64,000 nt of DNA from Daphnia pulex (GCF_021134715.1 NC_060026.1:6873001-6937000); one strand, 5' to 3'. Shown: positions 11,291 to 23,177, numbered from the stretch's first letter. Translations and numbers: made by a program. Notes: generated from the sequence alone by a model not told the origin.

Positions 11291-13990
11291 ATTTTAAACG
11301 ATCGGTGACCTCATCACAAGCAACCAATTCTTTTTCATAAAAATGGTATTTTGCTTTGGAAGTTTAAAGTGATTTTTAGTTGGGATCCCATTCTTTTCTG
11401 AGTAGAGAGGATCTTCCGCTTGGGGAAAGGCATATTCGTAGTTGGTTGCTCGAGCTTTTCGTACCTTAGTCCGATGATAGTTGATCAGCTTGCTCGTTTT
11501 CGTTATCTCCGTGATGGCTTCGTTTTTGGATGCAATGGAAGATGTTACGGCTTTGATTGCTGAGCTAGAATCGAAAGATTGCATTGGCGGCTGGTGCATG
11601 GTTCAAGTTGGCCACCACTTGTAGACAATTTGTAGGGCTTGTTTGATGGCTTTTAGTTCTGCCTAAAAACGATAGTGTACTTGCTCAGGTTCCATGCTTC
11701 GGACACATTTGGTGCTGGGATGACTACCGCGCATGTAGTGATACTTGTTTCGTTGTTTAAGGATCCGTCCGTGAAGGCGCTCAGGGTTGGTCCTTGACGT
11801 TGCAGTAGTGTGTAGAACAGTTCCGCTTTTCTGGCACGGTTGTTGGTGGAAGACTTTTTGAGAGTGTCAAAGATGGTTTTACATGCTGAAGGTTTACTGG
11901 GAGGCGGACATTTTATCTTCATGACCTTGTTGGGATGGCTGGAAATAGGTCTATCCTGTTGTTTTTTATTCCGTTCATTGATTCTATAAGGCAGGATGTG
12001 CTTCTCTTGGGGGAATCTTTCGGTCGGGTGGAACAGGGATTTTGCTTTTGCGTTAGTTGGGTTGCTGGGTTTGTGGACGAGGTTGATGTTGTATCTGCTA
12101 GTGAACCAGTCCCTTCTTGCAGCCAGCGACTCCATTCCGGATTCCGCGTAGATGATTTATTTTGGGTTAGATAGTATAGATCCTAGTATAATCCGGAGGA
12201 TTGCTCAGCAGAAGATTTTAATTTTTTCCGGGTTGGATATACTGGCGTTCTCTTAAGCTGCGTGCCAGGCCGTAGTCTGTTTTCTTGGGCATTTTTTGGA
12301 CTTGTTCCATCCACCTAGCCTGTTCATCCTCCCTCTTGAGCCAGTCATTGTGTGTGCCAGAAATGGTTCCAGTCGTTCCAGTTTTTTTCGTTGATTGTCC
12401 AGGTTGCTGGTTGTCCACTGCTCCATACCGGGGTGGTGTGTAGCGACATTTCAAGGGGTAGGTGGTCGCTGCAGCAGGCAAGTGCTTACTTGGATACTGG
12501 CGTATGTTCTACGTTCATTGCCAATTCATCCGGTAAACGAGAGGTTGATCGTTGAGGTTTTTCCCGTGGTCTGATTGGTTCTTGTGATGATGTCCACTGC
12601 CAATATTTTAAGACATTTTGTCAGGCTGTTCAGGTTCATATTCTTTTATGGCCATTTAGGTCGCCTCCTTATAGAACTAAATTGGGTCTGTTTAAGAGGT
12701 GTTCGATGTCTGCTACTTCACAGTCCCCTCTGTGAACGTAGGCTGAGATTAAATCTGTGGTCGTGTTGGATTGGGACCGAATTCTTCGAGTTTAGCTTTT
12801 ATGAGCACTCTGGTGTTCCATTGGATGCAGCTGAAGTTGTTTGGGATTGTTGCTGACGGGTTTTCCGACCATTTTTCATCAGAGTTTAAATGCATTGTGA
12901 GTTGACCAGTTTATAGTTTGTTGGGAATAGATGGTTTGCTTCAGAGGTTAGGTTGAGATGGTGAGTTGTAGGAGGGGGGGGGAGGACTGGGACGATTATT
13001 GAGGCTAATTTTTCAAGCAGGTTTTCTATCCTGTCGAATCTGACAGTCTGCTGCGTCTTTTTGCTTATCTTCGATGCCGTCGAGATTTTTGCTGAAATTG
13101 CTGGCCATGTTTCTAGTTTCGGTTAGGTCTCTCGCCAGCATTCTTCATTATTTCTGGAATTGAGGCATTGATGGTTCTTTTATTTCTTTTATTTCTCGTT
13201 GTAGGGCCTTTATTTGTTCATTTGGCGGTTTTATTTCGTAAGAGCGGTCTATTCCAGTGAGATTAATGGGGGCCATTTGTGTGCCTCTGCTAGCTGCTGC
13301 ACCATACATGTAAGGTATGTCTGACGTCCACGTGCCTCGTTGATTGTAATGTCTTTAAGGAAGCCCAATTTCCTTATTTTTTTTATGTCTGTAAGTGCAG
13401 GGCAAGAGTAGGTATCTAATAAGTGAGCTTTGCTGCAGCAGTATATGTTGTGGGTGGACCATTCCTGAACTGGTGAATGGAGCATGCCTCACGTTTTGCA
13501 GCTGTATGAATAGTGGCTGAGCTTGAATATGGTGTGTCCTATTTGCACGAATTTTTTGCACTTGTAAGGGGTAGGGATAGATACTTGGATCTTGTAATTC
13601 ATTGAGAAAATGTAGACTTGCTCCGAGATTGTATTGGTGAAGGTAAGTATAACTGTTTCCGATGCGATTTAAGGTCTGATCAGCATTAGAAGGCGTCTAA
13701 CGTGGTTTACATCGTCCTAGTAGGGCCTCTAAGATTTTTTCCTCGTGGTCACAGCTGTGGACATCAAAGATAACTAGGTTTTTTGTGTACACCGAGCATT
13801 TGGGGAGTGAGCTTTTAATTTGCCTGTCTGCAAGATCGGTGATGCCTTGGAGGGAAGTTTGTTGGGGTTGTTGGGGTCGATCATTCTTCTTCTTGTATCT
13901 CTTGAACTCTCTCATCTCCAGAGGCAGGAAGAGCGATCTGGCAATAAGGAAACAATTTTCCAATTTTGTATTTTCTTTCGAAACAAAAAT
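11290..13990 (-). mobile_element. Non-LTR retrotransposon remnant with no visible RT
   Basis: Minus-strand order: ORF1 gag-like protein with CCHC-type knuckles (13,963 to about 13,240; Cys/His spaced around HSPVQEWSTHNIYCCSKAH, some Cys mutated); an APE-type endonuclease (about 12,850-12,420; start resembles QWNTRVLIKAKLEEFG, then GGDLNGH, and near the end CSDHLPLEMSLHT with its DH pair); then RNase H (about 11,860-11,560; TDGSLNNETSITTCAVVIP, VFRQN-stop-AELKAIKQAL and FDSSSAIKAV). Between endonuclease and RNase H only about 600 bp remain and no YADD-type polymerase is seen, so RT seems deleted. Stops and shifts break every ORF. Gag knuckles plus APE plus RNase H fit the I/Loa/R1-like side of LINEs; the clade is inferred. 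Confidence 0.7.
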
Positions 13991-13999
13991 ATTTTAGCA

Positions 14000-16900
14000 G
14001 CAGCATCTACCGCAGTGGATGAGCCCATCCGAACATGACCCAATGTCTATAGCTCCATCTATCATCGAGAGAGGGATAATATCTTAGCTTTATAAAAATC
14101 TTGGTACGCAACTTTGTTTATACAGTTAGAACTTATAAGAAGGATGTAAAACGAAGGGATTGATTCGTGATTGAATTGGTAATTAGAGTTATTAAAATAA
14201 TGTCATTTGGCATCCTTCAAAGTTGTATTCTTTTATAATCGGAAACAGTGTTTTACCTGAAATAGCAAAAATTGTAATCTTCAGTATCGATATATGTCAC
14301 TGTGTACGCTTTATTTTAAGTATAAGAACAGCAATTGCGTAAAAAAATTGCAAACAACAATTTCTGCATGCTTGAGTTAGAACAGTTTTCATTATCGATT
14401 TCAAATATCAATGGTGTGTTCTCATCATTTCTGTCTCAATTTTCTTAAAAAAAGTTATTACATGGTCAAAATAACCACTAACCACGTGACCGCGTATGTG
14501 AAGTCGGGCTGACTCTGCGTATGAAAGCAATCAATCATTTAAAAAGGTTTATGGAATGAAAGTGTTGAGAAGTTTAGGTGAAATTTTCTCTAAAATGTTG
14601 ATTGAATCTTCATTAATTTTATCTATTTGTGTTCTATCATGTTAAAAGTAAGTGGAGGATTCTTAAATACATTGGGAAAGCAGCCCAAAGTGGTGGAGGT
14701 GACTTGCTGCGTGGTTTAGGCGGTGGAGATGATGGAAAGAACAAGGATTCTCATCTTTCTCACGGGGGCGGAGATGGAGGTGGGGAACCAGGTAGTGCAA
14801 CGGAGGTGACGGTTGGCCACCTGGAGGAGATGGAAATGATCATGAAAGAGGAAGTGTAAATCAAGGAGGTTTAATTTAATGAATTAGTTTACAATACATT
14901 TTAAAAATAAAATTTCTGGTTTTAAAGTAGATCAGATAAACAAGGGTAATTGGTGGTTTTTTCACTGCCAGAAATGGAATTTTGTAAATCGCCCGCGTTC
15001 GGTTTACCGTACATGAAAAACTAATCGCTTTTGTCCTGCTTATGACCACGACTAGCAAGCAATGAAATAAGAGCCATCCCACCCAACCAAATTACCCCCT
15101 TCTCACCAAAAAAGCCTTCAGCAGCAGCCGGAATCAGTATTTGTTGGAGCTTCGTCACGTCACCTTGACAACTTATTTTGATCTGATTTTTTCAAGTCAT
15201 TTGACCAAACTTCTTACCACTGCTAGAATATGTGAATGGCCAAGTAAAACAATTGTTTTTATCATGTCTAAAGGTGCTTTCACACTAGCAGGAACGCAAT
15301 GTTTCGTTGCATAGGGTAGCTTAAGCAGCACAGGGTGTCACGGAAGAATGCGTAGACCTACTGTAGCGTAAAAGGGTGTTTTAAGCTCCTCCCCATACTC
15401 AACACCCTGATGAGCGTAAGGGGGGGGGGGGAGCTGGGGCTATCGTTTCTGACCTCATATAACTACTAACCTGCAACGGTTCTTGAGATGGGCGCTGGGT
15501 AATTGACGGCTGACAACAGGCAGACCCGATAGTGGGTCAGTATTGTTGGGTCCAGGGTGTAAGTAGTGACGTGGGGCACAGGTTTACCCAAGAAGCGTTG
15601 AACCGGTTGGCTCGCCGGACCCCACGTCGTGGGACGTGACGTTTGATCGAAGGTGAAAGCAATTCATGCGAATGATATGAAGGTCGTGAATGAAGGAATC
15701 GAAGGCAATGTTTGCAGTGCAAAGCACGATATTTTGAAAGGCGTACATTTTGCTATATTTATAAATGCAATTGCCCTTTGCAAAAAATGCCCCCTTCTTA
15801 CCTTTCGCTTTCTTCCTTGCCCCCAAATTTGGGCTAAAAGACAAACACAATTCCCCGCAATATACATAGGGGGCTTTTTAAAGAAAAATCGCTGTTTGGA
15901 GTTTTTTGTAGGTACAGTACCTAAGACAGTGCCATCTGTAGGTCTATAGGGATCCTAGACTGCTGAGTCAGCGTGACGTCATGGGTAACGTCGCGTTGTC
16001 TAAAAAACACCCTTACATATTTTTTTCCATTTCAACGATTCTGATTGGTGGGGAATCCCTCAATTTTGATTGGTGTAAAACATCCCAATAAATCTTTTCG
16101 AAGGACTCTCACTTCGTCTTCCATAAGAGCTCCTAAGCCTCCGGTAATTTTGTAAATAAAATTCAACAGGTAAAATATTTTTATTCTGTTGTTTTCTTGA
16201 GACACATCTTAAGGTGCGTTCAGACATTGTTTTTTTTTAAGTTTGACGTTAAGTCCTTACGTTTGCTTGTCATTACTAGAATAACAAAAATTAAATTGCG
16301 CTTTTTTCCCACACTTGGAATCTAGTCTACTTCTAGCCTTATGCCAGTTTAGCAATAAATACCTTGTTTCTAGCGGATGATGCTCCATCAAAAGTATCTA
16401 AAATACCTCCCCACTTCTTGTGTCAAAATTCTCTCCCTTGTGAAAACGCATATTTATGTCATTACGTCTTCCTGACATAGTTTTGGCGTATTGACTAAAC
16501 AATGCGCGGAATTAGTTTGACGTAAGCGGCATAACGGCATAAAGACATAAGAAAGTGGCAGTCTGGAGGGAAATTCACTTAGATAACCGTAATTTTTGCA
16601 TTTGCCTCATTTGCGTGTTTTCATAATTTGAAGAAAATAAATGGTCAAATAAGGCTCTGGACTTGGTCAGTTGATCCATGGATGAATAAATTGTATTCAT
16701 TTCAAAATCAATCATAAATAAATTGTCGAAACAATTATTTAACTAAATTTTTTCTTTTTTTCTTTAGAGTTTAAAGTTACGAACAGAGTCAGTCACGAAG
16801 AATTTTGAATTTTTTAGAATGAGAAATTCCGCGTTCGCTAATATAGGAAAGCTACTAAGCGATAGAGTTTCTCTGGTCTTATGATTAAAATGTAAGAATG

Positions 16901-17545
16901 CGACGATACTTTTAACCTATTTCTCTCTAGATTATAATCAATTCATTAGCAGGAATCAAAACACTAAGCAGTTGGCCCAGAAAACCAAGGAACATGGTCT
17001 TGAAATTTTCACAAAGTAATTGTTTTGCTTAAAGGTAATAATTTGAAGAATTGAAGTAAGAAATTTGCTATTTTGACTCCTAAATAAATAATTTCACAGG
17101 GAGAACGATGCATAATAACAGTTGATATAACTAAAACGCGACAGGGAACTTTTCATTTCTAAAGTTTTTGTTTTTGGGCGACAGATTGTCGCCCAATGTT
17201 GGTATAGCTGAAAGTAGATTGGATCCTTAATACCATCAATTATTTTCTAATAATTAATTTTGTTGTTATTCGTTTTTTAATGCATTTCCAACTATCTTTT
17301 CCCCTCACATCGCTTTTCCCTTTTTCCGCAACTTCAGCTTCCCTGACCAGATAACCAATCTATAATGTGTTATCTGAAACAACCCTGACTCTGCCGAGTC
17401 ATATCCATCTCTCATCGTATTATCACCCATATGTATTCTTATTGCCTTCCTGCCAAACCCTTCAGGGTGCCTTTCCCCCTTGTCCAATATAAAGAAATCA
17501 CTATGAAATTTGAAGCTTTCTCCAAATTACACCACCCACGAAACT
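14000..17545. other. Mostly unassigned DNA with a Gly-rich ORF and a G-run
   Basis: A 76-codon ORF at 14,629-14,859 encodes a Gly/Asp-rich middle (LLRGLGGGDDGKNKD) and an acidic end. It has no recognised family and starts inside a GT-containing sequence, so it may be an exon or chance. A run of ten G lies at about 15,421-15,430. The end of the stretch (16,020-17,540) shows no gene or repeat I can support. Confidence 0.3.
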
Positions 17546-17606
17546 AGTATAAAAGCCTCTACAAGGACAACATCCAACAGAGCCTAGAGCCCAGAGTCCA
17601 GCCAGC
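17546..17606 (+). promoter_or_regulatory. TATA-type promoter reading into IR2
   Basis: AGTATAAAAGCC at about 17,547-17,558 is a good TATA box. It is followed by a purine/AC-rich leader and then CCAGTGAGTGG, a strong splice-donor-like site at 17,607-17,613. That donor is the very start of the left arm of inverted repeat IR2. So a Pol II promoter and first exon may transcribe into the arm; the downstream exon could begin near 17,777 after CTCGTGTAG. This is sequence logic only. Confidence 0.35.
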
Positions 17607-18604
17607 CAGTGAGTGGTTTACTATTTGCCAATACAAAAATTTCCACTCTCTTGTTTCTTTTCTTCTTTTTTATTGGTTCAAGCAGCTTCATTGCTTTCAA
17701 GTGTTTTTTTCATCCTGGGATAAGACGTACAGGATTTTATTTTTAAAAATTTTAAAATCTTTCTTTTCTCGTGTAGGTAACAAGAAGTCTTCGAAACATC
17801 CGCATTATGAGGAAGGGGCACGTGATCACAGTTCTTCGGACGAAGCTGGTGGGCCAGCAACTGGAGTACGCTGTAACCCCTGTTTCTGCGAGCACCAGAG
17901 CGCCCCAATTGGCTTTAAAAAACCAAGGAACCCTTGGCCATCAGCCACCAGCTAATGGCTAGCTCCCAGCTATCGGAAGGTGATGATTTTTATCACCAAA
18001 TTGCAAAATGGGGCCTGTACATGGCTGAAGGTGTTTTTGGATTGGCAACTGTTGCGGTAGCCAAATTACCCTTATGTATTTTTATTTTTTATACCATTTC
18101 CTCGTCCCACTAATCCCTAGTCTAAACTTTAATATTGCAAACCATAAGTTAAAAACTTCGTAAAGGAGAAAGGACAAAGTAATTTTCTTCATCGCTAGAT
18201 TCAGAAAAATGAGCGACTCAAAAACCAGTATGATATCTGGTTACATACGATCAAAAATGCACGAACATGAAAGAGAACCTCTCTGAATGCCGGTGCTCGC
18301 CGGAAAAAAAGTTTCTTCCTTCGCCTTTGGCGGCCCTCTACCGGACATTTCTACGCGTCAATTAACACAAACAATGTAAGCAAACATGTCAGAGTTGCCA
18401 GATTAATTCAAAGAGACTCTTCACATCGTATTTTCTCGACATGTCAATGATAATTCCATGGTGTATTAGTAGTTTTAACAATTCTTCTTGACCCTGGGTG
18501 AGTTAACTGCGTCTAGCACGTCCTTGATTGTATCTTCGGGAGCTAAACGCTTGCGATCTTAATTAATAAGAATATCGATTCTAAACGTGTCGGGAACAAT
18601 TTTT
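17607..18604. repeat. Left arm of ~1 kb inverted repeat IR2
   Basis: 998 bp matched in reverse complement by 20,651-21,647 with few changes. The arm holds an open frame (17,701-17,955, 84 codons; mirrored at 21,299-21,553) with a possible internal splice acceptor. It encodes a His/Ser/Asp-rich stretch (SSKHPHYEEGARDHSSSDEA). Conservation of that ORF between arms is expected from the recent duplication and does not prove a protein. Confidence 0.88.
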
Positions 18605-18843
18605 GGTTGCTGGTGGTTGCTGTGGGCCAGCAACTGGTGTACGCTGTAACCCCTGTTTCTGCGAGCACCAGAGCGCCCCAGCTGGCTTTAAAAAACCAGG
18701 GAACCCTTGGCCATCAGCCACCAGCTAACATGTCAGAGTTGTCAGAGTTGTACAGGCCCCACACATGTCAGAGTTGCCAGATAAATTCAAAGAGACTCTT
18801 CACATCGTATTTTTTCGACATTTCAATAATAATTCCATGGTGT

Positions 18844-19410
18844 TTTAGTATGGTGAGGGAACTTATGGTTGGAATCGGCTATCTCGGCTGAAGCCAGTGG
18901 TCGAACTTGATCAGCGCTGCCTGGTGGAAAATTGGGTGAACTATGAGCTATAAAGTATAAACGGTCTGAAAATTTTCGAAGTCCGATTGCACATTGCTTG
19001 TGTACTTATAAAGCTATAAAATCGTAAAAAAAGAGTCAGTAATTATGTAATTAAGTATTTTTTTCCAGCTTTAATTATTTTAAAATTAATAGAAAAAAAT
19101 ATGAAAAAAAAATAAGTGTTTTCAACCAAAACCGAACCTAAACCCTCTGGAGTCGCAGGCCGGGAATCTAACCACTGTGTCAACCAAATGTTATTAAATA
19201 TCGTAAATTTTAAAAATATATACTATTTTTCAGACGAATTTACAAAATAAATTAGTATCTTGGTTCATAGAGGGCACCAGAGAAGGTGCGACCAGCACTG
19301 CAATTGGCTGTTAAGAATTTTGACTTTTGCACTAAGCTCCGCCTCTTGTCCAGAACTGGCTTCATTCGAGATAGCAGATTCCAATCATAAGTTCCCCCAC
19401 AAGATTAATA
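18844..19410. mobile_element. Nested inverted-repeat element in IR2 spacer
   Basis: The left end GGGAACTTATGGTTGGAATC, and the following GGCTATCTCGGCTGAAGCCAG, is matched in inverted form at about 19,355-19,405. Flanking bases on both sides also resemble each other inverted (TAATAATTCCATGGTG against CACCATAATAATTC). It carries a tRNA-like motif inside. A small non-autonomous DNA element is likely; no transposase is present. Confidence 0.5.
19122..19187 (-). repeat. tRNA-like motif inside nested element
   Basis: On the minus strand GACACAGTGGTTAGATTCCC resembles an A box, and GGTTTAGGTTCGGTTTTGG contains a degenerate B box about 30 bases on. The sequence between (CCTGCGACTCCAGAGG) is like an anticodon-loop to variable region, but no full cloverleaf forms. 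A tRNA-derived SINE head is possible. Confidence 0.35.
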
Positions 19411-20650
19411 CACCATAATAATTCTTGACGAATTAGCTTTTAAAAGCTAAGTAGAATAAAAATTCTTAAATTAGTTAGCTTGAGACCAAAAATTAATGTA
19501 AAAATGGTGGCCAATATAGGGTAAAACAGCGAATCCGGAAATTGTTTTTCTTTTTAAGCTTTCCAATGGCGTTTGTGTGTTAATCCGAAATGCGAATGTT
19601 CGGACAAAATACGAATGCCCCGGACAAAAATTCGAATTAAGGACAGAAATATTTTAAAAAACTAATTTTTTCATTCGATACAGTTTTGAATTCTGAATAG
19701 AATTGCTTAAGGCATCAGGTATGGTGCAATGGAAATATATTAAGATTTTTTTATTTAAAAAATCAAAACATTGATCTGTCAAAACCATTTTTCGTCTGCC
19801 TGAAAGTTTTGACTTGAGTTCAAAACTGCCAAGCAACAGAAAAATGATTTTTTATAAAAATTTTATATATCATAAGGTTAGCTTACTTTTACTGAAGCAA
19901 ATAAGCACAGAATACTATAATAAAAAACTAAACTAAAATCGGTGGTAGAATTTTCGAGAAACCTTATTGTTAAGCCTGACATACGTCTTGCGAATGTCCG
20001 GATCTAACGAAATATCGAAGAATTAATACTTATTCAAAATAAATGTTTTTAAAATAAAACTTGGTATCGAAAGATTCAGAATAATGCCCTCTACAATTTG
20101 AGCTACATAAATATAATAAAGCGTTCATATTATTAACTATATTAATGGCGTTGTTCCCCCTTTGGAGCCCACGATGCGAATTCCGGACAGTGAAACTGTA
20201 TGGCAAGCCGTTCGTGCCACTGTTTTTCGTAAATGCGACGGTAATCTTAATGCTTAATGCGGCTAAATGTAATGGTAAACAGCTATGTAATGGTAAATGC
20301 AATGCTAATCCTAATGGTTAACAGCTTATTATTGCGCAGATTGCAGAGGGTTTTCAATATTAAATTAATGACGACATTCCAAATATAATGAATAAATAAT
20401 ATTTATAAATACAATTACGCTATCAATTGAAATTTTTTTATAATTTTTATTAACACAGACAACAATCATTGCATTAACTAAGTTCAATCCCGCAATTAGA
20501 TGGCTCATTTAATCTTATTTTTGTAATACCCCGTTTTCAATCGAGCCAGTAATAGCTCGACATTTTCGCCATCTAGGAAGAAAAATTCGAATGAATAAAT
20601 GTCATCCCCGTAGTGTCACCTAGTGTTGAATGATAAAAGATTCTCATTCA

Positions 20651-21647
20651 AAAATTGTTCCCGACACGTTTAGAATCGATATTCTTATTAATTAAGATCG
20701 TAAGCGTTTAGCTCCCGAAGATACAATCAAGGACGTGCTAGACGCAGTTAACTCACCCAGGGTCAAGAAGAATTGTTAAAACTACTAATACACCATGGAA
20801 TTATCATTGACATGTCGAGAAAATACGATGTGAAGAGTCTCTTTGAATTAATCTGGCAACTCTGACATGTTTGCTTACATTGTTTGTGTTAATTGACGCG
20901 TAGAAATGTCCGGTAGAGGGCCGCCAAAGGCGAAGGAAGAAACTTTTTTTCCGGCGAGCACCGGCATTCAGAGAGGTTCTCTTTCATGTTCGTGCATTTT
21001 TGATCGTATGTAACCAGATATCATACTGGTTTTTAAGTCGCTCATTTTTCTGAATCTAGCGATGAAGTAGATTACTTTGTCCTTTCTCCTTTACGAAGTT
21101 TTTAACTTATAATTTAAAATATTAAAATTTATGCTAGGGATTATTGGGACGAGGAAATAGTATAAAAAATAAAAATAAATAAGGCTAATTTGGCTGCCGC
21201 AACAGTTGTCAATCCAAAAACACTTTCAGCCATGTACAGGCCCCATTTTGCAATTTGGTGATAAAAATCATCACCTTCCGATAGCTGGGAGCTAGCCATT
21301 AGCTGGTGGCTGATGGCCAAGGGTTCCCTGGTTTTTTAAAGCCAGCTGGGGCGCTCTGGTGCTCGCAGAAACAGGGGTTACAGCGTACACCAGTTGCTGG
21401 CCCACCAGCTTCGTCCGAAGAACTGTGATCACGTGCCCCTTCCTCATAATGCGGATGTTTCGAAGACTTCTTGTTACCTACACGAGAAAAGAAAGATTTT
21501 AAAATTTTTAAAAATAAAATTCTGTACGTCTTATCCCAGGATGAAAAAAACACTTGAAAGCAATGAAGCTGCTTGAACCAATAAAAAAGAAGAAAAGAAA
21601 CAAGAGAGTGGAAATTTTTGTATTGGCAAATAGTAAACCACTCACTG
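20651..21647. repeat. Right arm of inverted repeat IR2
   Basis: Reverse complement of 17,607-18,604. Its outer end (CACTCACTG, 21,640-21,647) abuts the last exon of the small membrane-protein gene copy A, and that gene's frame runs into the arm and stops there at 21,642-21,644. Confidence 0.88.
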
Positions 21648-22114
21648 AATGTAAAAAAAACTGAATGTCCAATCTTGATTTCTCTTTGTTCCCTGGGATA
21701 CAGCTAGCGCATCCAACTTTTTGTTCAAAGATAGCAGAATTTTCCTATATAATACAGGAAAATGTTAGTAAAACATAATGTTGAATGACTGTTTTGAAGA
21801 ACTTACGATGCAACCTGATCCGCCAACAGGGTCTGCCTGTCAACCTGATTTGCCAATTCCAATACACTTTGTTCAGACTGCGGTTTCTTTTTTTTCTTGT
21901 CGTGCCACTCAGTGGCCTTTTTCATGCAGTAATAGAACATCCTGGGCCCAAACTTGTAACCCATCCACACAAGGCAGAAGAAAACAGTCCCGTAAGATGT
22001 CCAGTGCACGTGAGGATCATCCTTAAACAGCGCACTGGTCATTGGCTTTATTACATCTTGAGAAATTGCTTCTTCTATTTCGTCGGACATTGTGGTTAAA
22101 TGAATTGGTGGCAT
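21642..22114 (-). CDS. Small single-pass membrane protein, family copy A
   Basis: Two exons: 22,114-21,807 and 21,744-21,642, joined across a 62 bp intron with GTAAGT donor, a TACTAAC branch site and TATATAG acceptor. It starts MPPIHLTTMSDEIEEAISQD. A hydrophobic span follows (about residues 43-67, TSYGTVFFCLVWMGYKFG then FYYCM), then a Lys-rich, probably cytosolic tail, about 137 residues in all. A 5' non-coding exon probably ends at the TTTC/GTAATT-type junction near 22,190, as in copy B. The final codons and stop lie in the IR2 arm, so the C-terminus was probably changed by that insertion. Family unknown to me. Copies B and C follow upstream on the same strand. Confidence 0.6.
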
Positions 22115-22349
22115 TTTCTAAAACTAAAAAGGTTTAAAATTTAGATAAACATTAACAAATTTGAAAAATTGAAAATTTTAATTACGAAATGGTGAGTGAT
22201 CGAAGAGCTGATTGTGGAAACAGTTGATTAGAAGCAATTTTTTCAAAGGTTTTTCCGCCAAATTTTTTGCGCCAAAAAAACGGTTAACAACGTTACAACG
22301 TTCATATGCGTAGTTGCCATGTAAAATTGAATATACCGTCATGACAAGA

Positions 22350-22775
22350 TGTAAGTAACTTTACTAGATGGTATTGCTTTCCCATAATAAACGTAGACGT
22401 TAGCTCCAGTTACGGACCCGCCCTGATTCAACAGTGCTACTAGAATTGGGTTTTCCGCCCAATAGTCATAATAGTTCCATTGGAACACAGATTGATATCA
22501 CTCGAGATCTCCTAAATTGCATTTAGCGTTATAGTCTGCCGATAGCATAATGCAAAATATAGGAAGCATTTCCAAGGTATTTTTTGGCAATAAATCAATT
22601 TCATAATGTCCGGAACAAAATAGTAACAATTATTTTGTTATTTCAACAGGGAATTGTTGTTCAAAAGCGAGAAAGCAGGCCAACACCTTCAGGAGAAAAC
22701 CAAGAATTTTTCACTAATCAAGAGTTTCACCCTATGCTATACAAGCAGCATGAATCCATCCGTTCATTGAGTTGA
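22350..22775 (+). pseudogene. Transposed NEMF fragment
   Basis: A near copy of two separate parts of the NEMF locus in this window. 22,350-22,410 matches the NEMF upstream region (about 50,270-50,335), and it is joined directly to a copy of NEMF exon 5, its intron and part of exon 6 (51,365-51,712). About 1 kb of NEMF (start codon and exons 1-4) is absent at the join. Since the intron is kept, this was a DNA-level duplication, not retrocopying. Inserted and missing bases break the exon 5 frame. It ends in CATTGAGTTGAGTTGAG, next to the last exon of membrane-protein copy B. Confidence 0.85.
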
Positions 22776-22779
22776 GTTG

Positions 22780-23177
22780 AGCATCCAAGTGCTTTTTCAA
22801 AGATTTCACAATTTTCCTATATAAAACAGGAAAATGTTAAAAAACATATCGTTGACTGACTGTTTTAAAAAACTTACCTAGCAACCTGCTCCGCCAACAC
22901 ATCTCCCATTTCCTCTAGAGTTTCAGCAGGTTGGGGTTTCTTTTTTATTTTGTTATGCCATTCCGTTAACTCTTCCATACAATAGTAAAAAATCCTTGGC
23001 CCAAACTCTTTCCCCATCCAAAACAGGCCAAAAAAACATCCCATATGATGTCCAGTGAGGATTTTTTATCAGCACACTGGTAATGGGTTTGATGACATCT
23101 TGAATTGCAGCTTCAATCGGGTCGGGTGTTGTGGTTAAGGGATAAAGAATTTCGTGAATTAGGTGAATTGGTGGCAT
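22780..23177 (-). pseudogene. Small membrane protein, family copy B (frameshifted)
   Basis: Starts MPPIHLIHEILYPLTTTPD. It keeps the family core PHWTSYGMFF, but a run of seven T (minus strand, about 23,030-23,040) shifts the frame where six would restore the match to copy A. In the restored frame the tail reads CMEELTEWHNKIKKKPQPAE to a GCTAG/GTAAGT donor near 22,877. Exon 2 begins after TTTATATAG near 22,822 and reads KIVKSLKKHLDAQ. A 5' non-coding exon with donor TTTC/GTAAGT lies near 23,240 and its intron is about 60 bp. Either a recent pseudogene or a homopolymer error in the assembly. Confidence 0.55.

Larger units (their letters stand above)
18605..20650. repeat. Spacer of IR2 with nested duplications
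   Basis: About 2.05 kb between the arms. 18,609-18,735 is a direct copy of part of the left arm (17,843-17,955), and 18,770-18,850 is a direct copy of 18,389-18,470. A nested inverted pair runs from about 18,844 (GTGAGGGAACTTATGGTTGG) to about 19,410. A region of loosely repeated AATGGTAAATGCAATGC-like units lies at about 20,230-20,330. No gene is recognised. Confidence 0.6.

Noticed and set aside
15368..16016. Possible element with matching inverted ends (GTAAAAGGGTGTTTT against AAAAAACACCCTTAC)
   Set aside because: Only about 15 bases match and the sequence just inside does not, so it is not called.
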